Assembly (NCBI GenBank): GCA_947504605.1
Contig: CANNJE010000001.1
Location: 38,736 to 102,735 of the forward strand
Source: Chitinophagaceae bacterium
GTDB taxonomy: Bacteria > Bacteroidota > Bacteroidia > Chitinophagales > Chitinophagaceae
DNA length: 64,000 nucleotides
Direction of reading: 5' to 3'
Of this stretch, positions 26,953-35,745 are shown one piece after another; the first letter of the stretch is position 1, and every line of letters begins with the position of its first letter. The position numbers and the translations under genes were made by a program. Under the pieces are notes generated by a model. It saw only the letters and a list, made by a program, of their open reading frames with translations. It made no database searches and was not told the DNA's origin.

Positions 26953-28080
26953 TTAATTTCTTTCCTGCACTCTTAGCCATCTTTCAGGTATTTCATTGTT
27001 GCTGGCTTTAATATAATCATTGTAACTACACGCAATAAAGGAATTGTCTGGCATTTGCATCCACCAGCGATTGGTTCTTTTACTTTGTAAAAAAACCGTT
27101 TCTACTTCCGTAAAAGCAGTATGGTATTCATTAAAATTGTTCCTGTCTTTAATATCTGATTCTTGCTTGCAACGGCTTTTCCCGTCAATAAAATACCAGA
27201 TCATTTGAGAAATTTGTTTGGCAGTCATTTCTTCCACATCATCCTGCGGGCGGTACCCATAAATTCCAAAACTACTCATGCGGCTGCTTAATCCTGCAAA
27301 GCGGGTAAGCATACATGCTTCAATACCGGATAAGCCATTTGGACAGTTTTTGTTGGCAGGAGAATCGCTGTGTTTGATAGCACTCACATCAAAGCTGAGC
27401 AGATGGCTATTACGCAAAACAGGCTCCATTTCATCTATATTTTCTGTAACAGCTCCTACTCTGTAACAATCAAATCTTAATTTATCCATTGTTTCCAGCA
27501 TACGCGGATGTACAAAATAACTTTGAAATGCAATATGATTATAATGTCTAACCATATTTGGTTCTCCGGTGAGCATTTCCATAAGAAAATTTTCACTTCT
27601 GATAGGACTTTCTCCCCTAAGATCAATAACTGCATCCACACAGGTTGCTTCTATCTGTTGGTTTAACTCTATATAGGCATAATACTGAGCCAGTGTAATA
27701 TCATGGGAACCTCCTAAAATAAGGACCGTTTTTTTTAGTCGGAGCATTTCTACCAATATGGTTTTTATGGCAGCATAACTGTCTTTCACAGAAGCTCCTT
27801 TTTTTACATTACCCAGATCAACAATATTAATATCCGTATGCCAGTAATGTAGGCGGTATAAATGTTTGCGAATAATATTGGCTGCATTATTATCAGATTC
27901 AAAATAACCATTGCCCCGGAATTCTGTGATTCCCAGTAAAACAATATCTGCATTTTCGATATCAGGTAGTTCTTCTGTAAAAACATTGATATGTTTGGCC
28001 AGTTGTCCATCTGTATAACCTTCGTCGTCATTTAATTCATGTACAGGAACAGGTTCAAGGAATTCGATAAGATCTAACAT
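26953..28080 (-). CDS. Arginase/ureohydrolase-fold protein with incomplete metal site
   Basis: 375 residues, related to the arginase/agmatinase/formimidoylglutamase superfamily. Family motifs are recognisable but altered: GGSHDIT (His126) for GGDHS, DAVID (149-153) for DAHxD, and SFDVSA (Asp231, Ser233) for SxDxD. By alignment with arginase the four ligands of the first manganese (His, Asp, Asp, Asp) are kept, while the two specific to the second manganese are Val151 and Ser233. Such proteins are often annotated formimidoylglutamase in Bacteroidota; the altered site makes that doubtful. A clear TAGGTTTG -7 box precedes it. Confidence 0.75.
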   Translation of the reverse strand: MLDLIEFLEPVPVHELNDDEGYTDGQLAKHINVFTEELPDIENADIVLLGITEFRGNGYFESDNNAANIIRKHLYRLHYWHTDINIVDLGNVKKGASVKDSYAAIKTILVEMLRLKKTVLILGGSHDITLAQYYAYIELNQQIEATCVDAVIDLRGESPIRSENFLMEMLTGEPNMVRHYNHIAFQSYFVHPRMLETMDKLRFDCYRVGAVTENIDEMEPVLRNSHLLSFDVSAIKHSDSPANKNCPNGLSGIEACMLTRFAGLSSRMSSFGIYGYRPQDDVEEMTAKQISQMIWYFIDGKSRCKQESDIKDRNNFNEYHTAFTEVETVFLQSKRTNRWWMQMPDNSFIACSYNDYIKASNNEIPERWLRVQERN

Positions 28081-28096
28081 TCAAAAAAGTTTGCAG

Positions 28097-28104
28097 CAAA
28101 CCTA
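28097..28104 (-). promoter_or_regulatory. Bacteroidota -7 box for the ureohydrolase-dacB unit
   Basis: Minus-strand TAGGTTTG is an exact TAnnTTTG match 16 bases upstream of the ATG at 28080. Confidence 0.55.
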
Positions 28105-28272
28105 ATAGAATAATTGCAGAATTGGTAAGCAGTTCAATCATTTTATATAAAAAATCACCTCTTCTATTTAAGTAGGGCCTAGATAATTAATTATTTTGGG
28201 CGGCTTAAATTCCTGTAAAAAATCATAAAAAGGAACTGTCTGAAATCATTAAATTTTATAACTCAGTATCAT

Positions 28273-28280
28273 TAACTTTG
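28273..28280 (+). promoter_or_regulatory. Bacteroidota -7 box for korA
   Basis: TAACTTTG matches TAnnTTTG, 21 bases before the ATG at 28302. It overlaps the TTG at 28278, which therefore cannot be the start. Confidence 0.55.
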
Positions 28281-28301
28281 CAAAATCATAAAAATATTAC
28301 G

Positions 28302-30146
28302 ATGAAAGATCAACAGGAAGTTCTTAGTGAAGTAGTGATAAAATTTGCCGGGGATAGTGGAGATGGAATGCAGCTTACCGGCAGCCAGTTTACCAACAAT
28401 TCAGCTATGATGGGACTGGATTTGGCAACATTTCCGGATTTTCCGGCAGAAATACGTGCCCCAATCGGCACTTTACCTGGGGTAAGTGGTTTTCAGCTTC
28501 GTATTAGCAGTGACAGAATTTTTACTCCCGGAGATGAGTGTGATGTACTAGTTGCTATGAATGCAGCTGCATTAAAAGTAAATTTAAAAGCACTAAAAAA
28601 AGGAGGTAGAATCATTGCAAATACCGATGGTTTTGACAGTAGAAATTTACGATTGGCCAATTATCCTGATGGTGTAAATCCATTGGAGGATAATAGCCTT
28701 GACGGATACGAGCTGATAAAAATGGATGTTACCAAAATGACCCGTGAGGCATTAAAAGATATCAGCATGGGTACAAAAGAAAAAGACCGTGCAAAAAATA
28801 TGTTTGTACTGGGCTTTTTGTATTGGATGTACAATCGTGATATGGACAATACCATCTCTTTTCTTACAGAGAAGTTTGGTAAAAAACCTGAGATATTAGA
28901 GAGTAATGTTAAAGCCTTACAGAGTGGCTATAACTTTGGAGATACTACAGAAACCTTTAGCAACAGATATTCTGTTGAAAAGGCCAAAATGGATCCTGGT
29001 ACTTACCGTTCTATTATGGGTAATCAGGCTATTGCATACGGATTGATTGCAGCTTCGCAAAAAAGTGGCTTGCCTTTATTCCTTGGTTCTTACCCTATCA
29101 CTCCTGCAACAGATATATTACATGAGCTTAGCAAATACAAATCTTTTGGTGTGAAAACATTTCAGGCTGAAGATGAAATTGCTGCAATTACTTCGGCTAT
29201 TGGTGCCAGTTATGGCGGTTCAATAGGTCTTACTACTACTAGTGGGCCAGGTATGGCGCTTAAAGCTGAAGCAATGGGGCTTGCCGTAATGCTGGAAATA
29301 CCATTGGTTATATGTAATATCCAAAGAGGTGGACCAAGTACAGGGTTGCCTACAAAAACCGAACAAAGCGATTTGATGCAGGCTTATTATGGTCGTAATG
29401 GAGAGTGTCCAATGCCGATCGTTTCTGCAAGTACTCCAAGCGATTGTTTTGAAGCAGCTTATGAAGCAGTACGTATTGCTTTACAACATATGACCCCTGT
29501 TATTTTATTGAGTGATGGTTATATTGCCAATGGTGCTGAACCATGGAAATTTCCTGTATCTGCAGATTTACCAGCTATTGAGGTTAAATTCAAAACTGAA
29601 TTAAGCCAAGGTGAAGAAGTTTTCCAGCCTTATCTGCGTGATGAAAAATTAGTGAGGCCGTGGGTAGTGCCTGGTACTGCGGCATTGGAGCATCGTATTG
29701 GCGGTCTGGAAAAGCAAAATATTACTGGTAATATCAGTTATGATTCAGACAACCATGAGCTGATGGTTAAGTTACGTCAGGAAAAAGTTGATAAAATTGC
29801 TCAATATATACCAAAGCAGCAATTAGATAGTGGAGAAGAAAAGGGCAAAGTTTTGGTAATAGGCTGGGGCAGTACTTACGGTGCAATTAAAAGTGCTTGT
29901 ATTGATCTTCAGGCGCAGGGCCATTCAGTATCTCATGCACATTTGCGTTATATCAGACCTTTTCCTGAAAATTTGGGTGATATCATCAAGAATTTTGAGA
30001 AAGTCGTTATTCCAGAAATCAATAATGGGCAGCTTGTAAAGATTATTAGAGATCAATACATGGTAGATGCAAAAGGATATAACAAAATAAAAGGGGTTGC
30101 AATAACAAAAGGAGAATTAATCGAATTTATAAAAACACAATTGTAA
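28302..30146 (+). CDS. korA: 2-oxoacid:ferredoxin oxidoreductase, fused gamma-alpha subunit
   Basis: 614 residues from ATG 28302. The N-terminal about 190 residues form the gamma domain (KFAGDSGDGMQLTGSQFT), and the rest is the alpha domain with the pyrimidine-binding region (GSYPITPATDILHELSKY, TTSGPGMALKAEAMG, VVICNIQRGGPSTGLPTK-like). Relatives convert 2-oxoglutarate to succinyl-CoA with ferredoxin and need a beta subunit carrying thiamine diphosphate and an iron-sulfur cluster. No beta gene follows: a strong terminator and a convergent gene come next. The symbol assumes 2-oxoglutarate specificity, which is usual for this layout. Confidence 0.88.
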   Translation: MKDQQEVLSEVVIKFAGDSGDGMQLTGSQFTNNSAMMGLDLATFPDFPAEIRAPIGTLPGVSGFQLRISSDRIFTPGDECDVLVAMNAAALKVNLKALKKGGRIIANTDGFDSRNLRLANYPDGVNPLEDNSLDGYELIKMDVTKMTREALKDISMGTKEKDRAKNMFVLGFLYWMYNRDMDNTISFLTEKFGKKPEILESNVKALQSGYNFGDTTETFSNRYSVEKAKMDPGTYRSIMGNQAIAYGLIAASQKSGLPLFLGSYPITPATDILHELSKYKSFGVKTFQAEDEIAAITSAIGASYGGSIGLTTTSGPGMALKAEAMGLAVMLEIPLVICNIQRGGPSTGLPTKTEQSDLMQAYYGRNGECPMPIVSASTPSDCFEAAYEAVRIALQHMTPVILLSDGYIANGAEPWKFPVSADLPAIEVKFKTELSQGEEVFQPYLRDEKLVRPWVVPGTAALEHRIGGLEKQNITGNISYDSDNHELMVKLRQEKVDKIAQYIPKQQLDSGEEKGKVLVIGWGSTYGAIKSACIDLQAQGHSVSHAHLRYIRPFPENLGDIIKNFEKVVIPEINNGQLVKIIRDQYMVDAKGYNKIKGVAITKGELIEFIKTQL

Positions 30147-30155
30147 TTCTTTAAA

Positions 30156-30205
30156 CACATTCAATAAAAAACCCCGAAATGTTTCGGGGTTTTTTATTGA
30201 ATGTG
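30156..30205. terminator. Long bidirectional terminator after korA
   Basis: A perfect 24-base stem (30156-30179 and 30182-30205) with a 2-base centre. The core is CCCCGAAA / TTTCGGGG with A and T runs on both flanks. It sits between the convergent korA and DUF6089 genes and ends 8 bases before the latter's stop. Confidence 0.95.
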
Positions 30206-30213
30206 AAATCATT

Positions 30214-31158
30214 TTATCTTTTTTCTCTGCCTAAGTTAATGCTCACTTTAACGTTAAAACTAAAGAAATTATCCTTGTCTTTAACGTTACCACGCTTTTT
30301 TCCAGGCAGTGTTTGTGGCAAATATTCACCACGTTGCCTATCTGTAAGTAAAAGTGCATTGTTTAATTTTGCTCCGGTAAAATAGTTATAGTAAAGACTT
30401 TTATCTATATAATTCGTGCTAACATCATCCAAATAGTCTGTATTAGTAGGACGGTAAATAAACTCAGCTCTTAAATTTACCAAAGGAGACAGCTCATACT
30501 TTATACCAGCCCCAACAGGGAAAGAGATACCATTTAGTTTATAAGGGTTTCTTTCAGGATATTCAGCAAAGCCCTGCCCTTCTGTACTCAAAGGTTGAAG
30601 ATTTACCCAACGGCCATTTAAATTTGCCTGTGGATTAAATTTAAAATATGCAATTCCTCCCATAATATAGGGCGAAATACGCGGAGGGTCATAATCTTTA
30701 GATGTCCAATCTATAAAAGTAAAAAGTGGATGTAGTTCAGCTATTAATGCTACTTCAGTTATATTGGTCCTGAAACTAAGATTACGGTTATACCGGGCCC
30801 TAGCTATATTCGCCATAGGAACATTACTCAATATGCTATCGTAGCCAGAAATTTTTCCAAAATTAGCCTCAATCCTCACTCCTATACTAGAATTGTACAA
30901 TGCGCCAAAGTAAAGGCCAGCATTAAATTCATTATTACCAAGATTTAAGTCTTTAGTAAATTTCCCGCCAAATCCTTTAGTTCCTCCAATATCAGTAAGA
31001 CTATTCATTATACCAACAGATCCTCCCAACTCAAATATAAGCGGAGTATTATAATAGTTTTTATCGTAAAAGTATTGAGCGGATGCACGATTACCTGAGC
31101 ATAGCATCACTATTCCAAAAGCAAAAAACAAACAAATTTTTTTCATCATTTTTTTCAT
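30214..31158 (-). CDS. DUF6089-type outer-membrane beta-barrel protein
   Basis: 314 residues. The first ATG is followed by a second (MMKK) and a signal peptide ending near SAQ. The mature part has the pattern of DUF6089 proteins: FELGGSVGIMNSLTDIGGT near the start, then strands such as NFGKISGYD and YIMGGIAYFKFNP, and a short charged C-terminus. These are predicted outer-membrane barrels with no known substrate. It is the only gene of its unit, ending at the shared terminator with korA. Confidence 0.75.
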   Translation of the reverse strand: MKKMMKKICLFFAFGIVMLCSGNRASAQYFYDKNYYNTPLIFELGGSVGIMNSLTDIGGTKGFGGKFTKDLNLGNNEFNAGLYFGALYNSSIGVRIEANFGKISGYDSILSNVPMANIARARYNRNLSFRTNITEVALIAELHPLFTFIDWTSKDYDPPRISPYIMGGIAYFKFNPQANLNGRWVNLQPLSTEGQGFAEYPERNPYKLNGISFPVGAGIKYELSPLVNLRAEFIYRPTNTDYLDDVSTNYIDKSLYYNYFTGAKLNNALLLTDRQRGEYLPQTLPGKKRGNVKDKDNFFSFNVKVSINLGREKR

Positions 31159-31225
31159 TAAATACAGCCGGTTCTTAATTTTTTTTTTAAAAAAGATTCT
31201 TGCAAAGAAAACGATTATTCTTTAA

Positions 31226-31876
31226 TTATTGATTCATGCTTACTTTGTTGTTGAAAAATTTACAAATACTTGTAAGTCCACATTCACTGCATTTTGGTTT
31301 TCTTGCCATACAGGTATAACGACCATGCAGGATAAGCCAATGATGAGCTTTATGCACATATTCCTTTGGTAAATTTTTAATCAACTGTTTTTCAGCTACC
31401 TCGGGGGTTTTAGCCCCTGTGGTTAATCCAATTCTTGCACTCACCCTAAATACATGGGTATCTACCGCCATATTTGGTTGATTGTCAATAACACTAGTAA
31501 TAACATTTGCTGTTTTTCTTCCTACCCCGGGTAATTTTACCAATTCGTTTACAGTCATTGGAACATTTCCTCCAAACTCTTCCATAAGCATTTTAGCCAT
31601 ACCTACAAGGTGTTTGCTTTTATTATTAGGGTAAGATATCGACCTGATAAGTGCAAAAACATCTTCCTGAGTTGCGTTGCTTAAAGTATCAGGATCGGGA
31701 AATTGCTGGAAAAGCAATGGTGTGGTTGCATTGATTCTTTTGTCTGTGCATTGCGCAGAAAGGATCACTGCTACTAAAAGTTGAAACGGATTATTATAAA
31801 TGAGTTCAGTTTCAGCATTAGGTGCATTTTTTAAAAAATAGCTTGTTAAAAAGGTATAACGTTCTTTTTTTGTCAT
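31226..31876 (-). CDS. nth: Endonuclease III (DNA glycosylase/AP lyase)
   Basis: 216 residues from the ATG at 31876; an in-frame ATG at 31915 would add 13 residues (a stretch encoding part of a hairpin). The helix-hairpin-helix LPGVGRKTANV contains the catalytic Lys, and the catalytic Asp is in AVDTHVFRVSARIGL. A 4Fe-4S cluster motif C-x6-C-x2-C-x5-C is complete near the end. The enzyme removes oxidised pyrimidines and nicks the abasic site. It lies downstream of a small gene with an intrinsic terminator hairpin directly before this ATG. Confidence 0.93.
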   Translation of the reverse strand: MTKKERYTFLTSYFLKNAPNAETELIYNNPFQLLVAVILSAQCTDKRINATTPLLFQQFPDPDTLSNATQEDVFALIRSISYPNNKSKHLVGMAKMLMEEFGGNVPMTVNELVKLPGVGRKTANVITSVIDNQPNMAVDTHVFRVSARIGLTTGAKTPEVAEKQLIKNLPKEYVHKAHHWLILHGRYTCMARKPKCSECGLTSICKFFNNKVSMNQ

Positions 31877-31905
31877 AAAAAACCCCGGTTTTTTCAAAAC
31901 CAGGG
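31877..31905 (-). terminator. Intrinsic terminator directly before nth
   Basis: On the minus strand a 10-base stem (CCCTGGTTTT with AAAACCGGGG, one G-U pair, loop of 3) is followed by six T and then the nth ATG with no spacer. It follows the small upstream gene by 25 bases and would end its transcript, or act as a leader hairpin for nth. Confidence 0.7.
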
Positions 31906-31929
31906 CAAATTTCATTAAAACTACCTGAA

Positions 31930-32157
31930 TTAAGCGTTTTCCGAAAACTCAGCCACTGATTTTCCGGCGTAGTTGAAAATATTTTCTAATGTTTGCTTAC
32001 GTGGCGATAACATTTTGATTGTGTTCAGTTCTGAATGAGCCGCAGTCATTATATTCATTTTTTCACGTAAACTCCAGTCTGATTGAAGGGCATTAGTTAT
32101 AGCTGCCGTTCTTTCAGGGGAAGCTTCTTTGTACAAAAATTGTAGCAAATCTTCCAT
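31930..32157 (-). CDS. Small conserved-looking protein, unknown function
   Basis: 75 residues from the ATG at 32157 (MEDLLQFLYKEASPERTAAI). The frame runs back to 32262, with another ATG at 32172, but a TAAATTTG -7 box at 32176-32183 would put the transcript start near 32170, favouring 32157. The protein is short and helical, with the core QSDWSLREKMNIMTAAHSEL and a terminal AEFSENA; there is no signal peptide or membrane helix. I do not recognise a characterised family. Its first half resembles the start of zinc-free anti-sigma-like helices, but this is weak. Confidence 0.65.
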   Translation of the reverse strand: MEDLLQFLYKEASPERTAAITNALQSDWSLREKMNIMTAAHSELNTIKMLSPRKQTLENIFNYAGKSVAEFSENA

Positions 32158-32175
32158 TGTAAAATTGTGCATAGG

Positions 32176-32183
32176 CAAATTTA
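32176..32183 (-). promoter_or_regulatory. Bacteroidota -7 box for the 75-residue protein
   Basis: Minus-strand TAAATTTG matches TAnnTTTG, 18 bases before the preferred ATG at 32157; it lies inside the longer open frame. Confidence 0.5.
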
Positions 32184-32265
32184 AGCTTGTTAAAATTATA
32201 AAATATCCATTGTCCGATGTTATAAACGCCCATTGTAGGGGATTATTGTACAAGCGAGGCATTTT

Positions 32266-32571
32266 CTACTTTTTTTCTTCGGGATTTACTATAAATAAAT
32301 CTTCATTATCCTTTTTCATATAATACTTTTCTCTTGCATATTTTTCTATGGTTTGAGCATTGGTCTTAAGTAAATCAAGTTCACCACGGGTTTCTTTTAT
32401 CATTTTGCCAAGCTGTTTTTCACTTTTTTCTAGTTCAGTAAGTTTGTTTTTACTTGAATTGATAAGTCCCCAATCCTTTGGGTCGAAAAATAACATCCAT
32501 ACTATAAAGAGTATAGATGCAATGATATACTTGTTTTTTAAAACATAAAATGCTCCGGAAATAAATTTCAT
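32266..32571 (-). CDS. DivIC/FtsB-type septum formation protein
   Basis: 101 residues. A short cytoplasmic N-terminus, one membrane helix (YIIASILFIVWMLFF), then a coiled coil (NKLTELEKSEKQLGKMIKET) and the typical end EKYAREKYYMKKDNEDLFIV. Members join FtsL and FtsQ-like proteins in the divisome. It lies directly downstream of enolase, an arrangement also known for eno-ftsB in other bacteria, though a hairpin terminator separates the two here. Confidence 0.85.
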   Translation of the reverse strand: MKFISGAFYVLKNKYIIASILFIVWMLFFDPKDWGLINSSKNKLTELEKSEKQLGKMIKETRGELDLLKTNAQTIEKYAREKYYMKKDNEDLFIVNPEEKK

Positions 32572-32644
32572 ATAATACCTAATTCAAACAAAGTACGCAT
32601 TTCTAATCAATTGCAGAGGCAAAATTTTATTCACAAATACACAA

Positions 32645-32680
32645 AAAAGAGGTCATCCCGTTAATGGAATGACCTCTTTT
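32645..32680 (-). terminator. Terminator after eno
   Basis: AAAAGAGGTCAT (32645-32656) pairs perfectly with ATGACCTCTTTT (32669-32680); on the minus strand it ends in a T run, 20 bases after the eno stop and before the DivIC-like gene. Confidence 0.88.
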
Positions 32681-32700
32681 CAAATAAAAATTAATCTGAA

Positions 32701-33990
32701 TTATTTTCCGAATTTTATTTTTCCTGAAGGGTACTGGCCGCTTTCGCCCAGGATTTCTTCAATACGGATCAATTGATTGTATTTTGCCATACGATCACTC
32801 CGGCTTGCTGAACCTGTTTTAATTTGTCCGCAATTTAAAGCCACTGCAAGATCTGCGATGGTGCTATCTTCCGTTTCTCCGCTACGATGGCTCATGATGG
32901 TATTGTAACCTGCCTGTTGAGCCATGCTCACTGCATTAATGGTTTCTGTTAAAGTGCCAATCTGGTTTACTTTTACAAGAAGTGCATTTGCAATATTTTC
33001 TTTAACGCCTCTTTCTAGTCTTTTCACATTTGTAACAAAAAGATCATCACCTACAAGCTGGCATTTGCTTCCAACGGTTTCGGTCAGCATTTTCCATCCT
33101 TTCCAATCATCTTCTGCCATACCATCTTCAATAGAACAAATTGGATATTTTTTCACCCAACTTTCCCAGTATTTCACTAGTTGTTCACTGGTCATTTCTT
33201 TACCATCGCTTTTATGAAAAACGTATTTTTTCTTTTTAGCATCCCACAATTCACTATTGGCAGCATCCATAGCAATCATTATCTGGCTGCCGGTTTTATA
33301 TCCTGCCGCTTGAATGGCAGTAAGCACGGTCTCAATCGCTTCTTCATTGCTTTGAATGTTGGGGGCAAATCCACCTTCATCACCTACGTTGGTGCTAAAT
33401 CCTTTTTTCTTCAGCACTGTTTTTAATGTATGAAAAATTTCTACACCCCACTGTAAACCTTCGCTAAAAGATTTTGCACCAACTGGCATTACCATAAATT
33501 CCTGAAAATCGATTTTATTGTCTGCGTGAGCTCCACCATTAAGGATATTCATCATTGGTATCGGCAAAATTTTCGCATTGGTACCACCGATGTAACGGTA
33601 TAAAGGAAGATTAGCTTCCAAAGCTGCCGCTTTGGCTACTGCCAAACTGATGGCAAGCATTGCATTTGCACCAAGTTTGCCTTTATTTTCTGTACCATCA
33701 AGATCAATCATCATTTGATCAATACCTGTTTGATCGGCAACATCCCAGCCTAATAATGCATCTGCAAGAACTGTATTTACATTTTTTACAGCTTTTAAAA
33801 CTGATTTTCCGCCATATAATTTTTTATTATTATCTCTTAGTTCTACAGCTTCGTGAATTCCGGTACTTGCACCACTTGGTACTGCAGCACGACCAAGGTT
33901 TTCATTTTCTGTAAGAACGTCAACTTCAATGGTTGGATTGCCACGACTGTCTAAAATTTGACGGGCATTGATGGAGGCTATATAGCTCAT
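32701..33990 (-). CDS. eno: Enolase
   Basis: 429 residues, the usual length. All family features are present: [15 protein letters not shown] near the start, the catalytic Lys/Glu regions ([19 protein letters not shown]), and the signature [18 protein letters not shown]. It converts 2-phosphoglycerate to phosphoenolpyruvate in glycolysis, in the cytoplasm. Followed by its own terminator and a DivIC-like gene; the upstream neighbour is divergent. Confidence 0.98.
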   Translation of the reverse strand: MSYIASINARQILDSRGNPTIEVDVLTENENLGRAAVPSGASTGIHEAVELRDNNKKLYGGKSVLKAVKNVNTVLADALLGWDVADQTGIDQMMIDLDGTENKGKLGANAMLAISLAVAKAAALEANLPLYRYIGGTNAKILPIPMMNILNGGAHADNKIDFQEFMVMPVGAKSFSEGLQWGVEIFHTLKTVLKKKGFSTNVGDEGGFAPNIQSNEEAIETVLTAIQAAGYKTGSQIMIAMDAANSELWDAKKKKYVFHKSDGKEMTSEQLVKYWESWVKKYPICSIEDGMAEDDWKGWKMLTETVGSKCQLVGDDLFVTNVKRLERGVKENIANALLVKVNQIGTLTETINAVSMAQQAGYNTIMSHRSGETEDSTIADLAVALNCGQIKTGSASRSDRMAKYNQLIRIEEILGESGQYPSGKIKFGK

Positions 33991-34132
33991 ATGCTTTTAT
34001 TTTTTTAATATTTGTGCGAAATTAATGTAATATTCAAAACTTTACATCTAAAACCTTAGTGAATGATTAAAATCATTTTTTTAAAATAAAACAAACCCAT
34101 AATACAATAAAATATAATCAATAACTGTTAAG

Positions 34133-34140
34133 TATATTTG
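34133..34140 (+). promoter_or_regulatory. Bacteroidota -7 box for the seven-repeat protein
   Basis: TATATTTG exactly matches TAnnTTTG, 26 bases upstream of the ATG at 34167. Confidence 0.6.
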
Positions 34141-34166
34141 CGATCCCTTATTATTAAAAGTTGAAT

Positions 34167-35720
34167 ATGAGTATATCAAGAAGAATAATTGTAATGATTT
34201 TAATCATTACCTCTGTTACAAACGTTTTTTCCCAAAATGTAGGGATAGGTACTAGCACTCCAGAGCAATCTGCTGCACTTGATATTAATAGTAGCAGCAA
34301 AGGGTTTTTGCCCCCGAGAATGACCACAATTGAGCGCAATGCCATTAGTAATAAAGTAGCTGGACTTTTAATATATAATACCATTACAGCCTGTGTTGAA
34401 ATGTACAATGGTGCCAACTGGATAAATCTATGCTCTTCTTTGCCTTCTTCTGTATTAACCAAAACATTACTGGGAGGTAATCAGAATGATCAGGCAAACA
34501 ATATTCAACAAACTGCAGATGGAGGTTTTATTATTGGAGGTTCTTCCGAATCTTCCCATAATGGAGATGTTACCGGAACAAATAAGGGGGGAGTAGATTG
34601 TTGGGTGATAAAACTAAATGCTACAGGGAATATTTCCTGGAGTAAATTATTTGGAGGAAATGATTATGATGAGTTAAAACAAATAAAGCAAACTGCTGAT
34701 GGAGGATATATTTTTTGTGCTTCAACAGAATCTTCTGCCAATGGTGATGTTGTTGCCACAAGTAATGGCAATTTTGATTGCTGGGTGGTAAAACTAAACT
34801 CAAGTGGAGATACCGTATGGACAGCTTTGCTAGGAGGAGATCAGCCTGATTTTGCAAGTGCAATACAACAAACTGCAGATGGGGGCTACATACTTGGAGG
34901 CTATTCCTTTTCTTCAGATACTTTAAATGTAACCGAAACATCTCATGGTTTGTCAGATTACTGGGTGGTTAAATTAAGTGCTAGCGGTGTTGTGCAATGG
35001 GATAAACTTTTAGGGGGTGTAGGGGAAGAAGAATTATTTGATATTAGCCAAACCGTTGACGGCGGATATATAGCCACAGGCTCTACTACATCCTCGTTAA
35101 GCGGCAATGTTACAGGTACTATAAATGGAATTTTCGATTTCTGGGTAGTAAAGCTAAATGCAGCAGGAACAATTGTATGGAATAAATCAATTGGTGGAGA
35201 CCAGGTTCAAATTGCCAGTTCTATAAAACAAACTGCAGATGGCGGGTATATTGTTGCAGGAAAATCTAACTCATCAGTTAGTGGAAATATAACCGGAACC
35301 AACAATGGTCTTATTGATATTCTGCTGGTAAAATTGGATGCTTCAGGGAATATTACCTGGAACAAGTTGTTGGGTGGAAATGCAGATGAAATTGCAGGCG
35401 CTGTTTTACAAACTGCAGATGGAGGTTATATCGTTGCAGGTACCTCAGCTTCGTCAGCATCCGGTAGTGTAACCCAGACAAGTTTTGGTGTAGAAGATTA
35501 TTGGATTGTAAAATTAGATGCAAGTGGAACCGTTGTTTGGGATAAATTATATGGTGGGAATCAATCTGATATTGCTACAACCATTCAATTAACTGCTGAT
35601 GGAGGGTATATTATTGCGGGGTTTACAGGTAGCTCGGCTAATGGAACAGTAATAGGAGCCAATCATGGAGCCAATGATTTTTGGGTATTAAAAATAGATG
35701 CAACGGGCAATATTCTGTAG
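34167..35720 (+). CDS. Exported protein with seven 60-residue repeats, possible beta-propeller
   Basis: 517 residues from ATG 34167 (a TTG at 34161 is also in frame). A signal peptide ends near VFSQ. The next about 80 residues (NVGIGTSTPEQSAALDINSS, then GFLPPRMT) resemble a head module common at the N-terminus of Bacteroidota surface proteins. From 34467 to the stop there are seven repeats of exactly 60 residues, each with QTADGGYI, a Gly/Ser-rich turn, and WVVKLDASG followed by WDKLLGG. Seven units suggest a seven-bladed propeller (inference). No T9SS sorting domain is present; the last repeat is simply cut short. Function is unknown. Confidence 0.8.
   Translation: MSISRRIIVMILIITSVTNVFSQNVGIGTSTPEQSAALDINSSSKGFLPPRMTTIERNAISNKVAGLLIYNTITACVEMYNGANWINLCSSLPSSVLTKTLLGGNQNDQANNIQQTADGGFIIGGSSESSHNGDVTGTNKGGVDCWVIKLNATGNISWSKLFGGNDYDELKQIKQTADGGYIFCASTESSANGDVVATSNGNFDCWVVKLNSSGDTVWTALLGGDQPDFASAIQQTADGGYILGGYSFSSDTLNVTETSHGLSDYWVVKLSASGVVQWDKLLGGVGEEELFDISQTVDGGYIATGSTTSSLSGNVTGTINGIFDFWVVKLNAAGTIVWNKSIGGDQVQIASSIKQTADGGYIVAGKSNSSVSGNITGTNNGLIDILLVKLDASGNITWNKLLGGNADEIAGAVLQTADGGYIVAGTSASSASGSVTQTSFGVEDYWIVKLDASGTVVWDKLYGGNQSDIATTIQLTADGGYIIAGFTGSSANGTVIGANHGANDFWVLKIDATGNIL
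34467..35717 (+). repeat. Seven tandem repeats of exactly 180 bp
   Basis: The element encoding QTADGG recurs at the same phase at 34508, 34688, 34868, 35048, 35228, 35408 and 35588. Codon-level divergence between units is substantial, while the period never changes. Confidence 0.92.
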
Positions 35721-35745
35721 AGTTTCAAACAGATTATAATAAAGC

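Noticed and set aside
32924-33914. Open frames antisense to enolase
   Set aside because: They lie wholly inside eno on the other strand and show no protein features; they are shadows.
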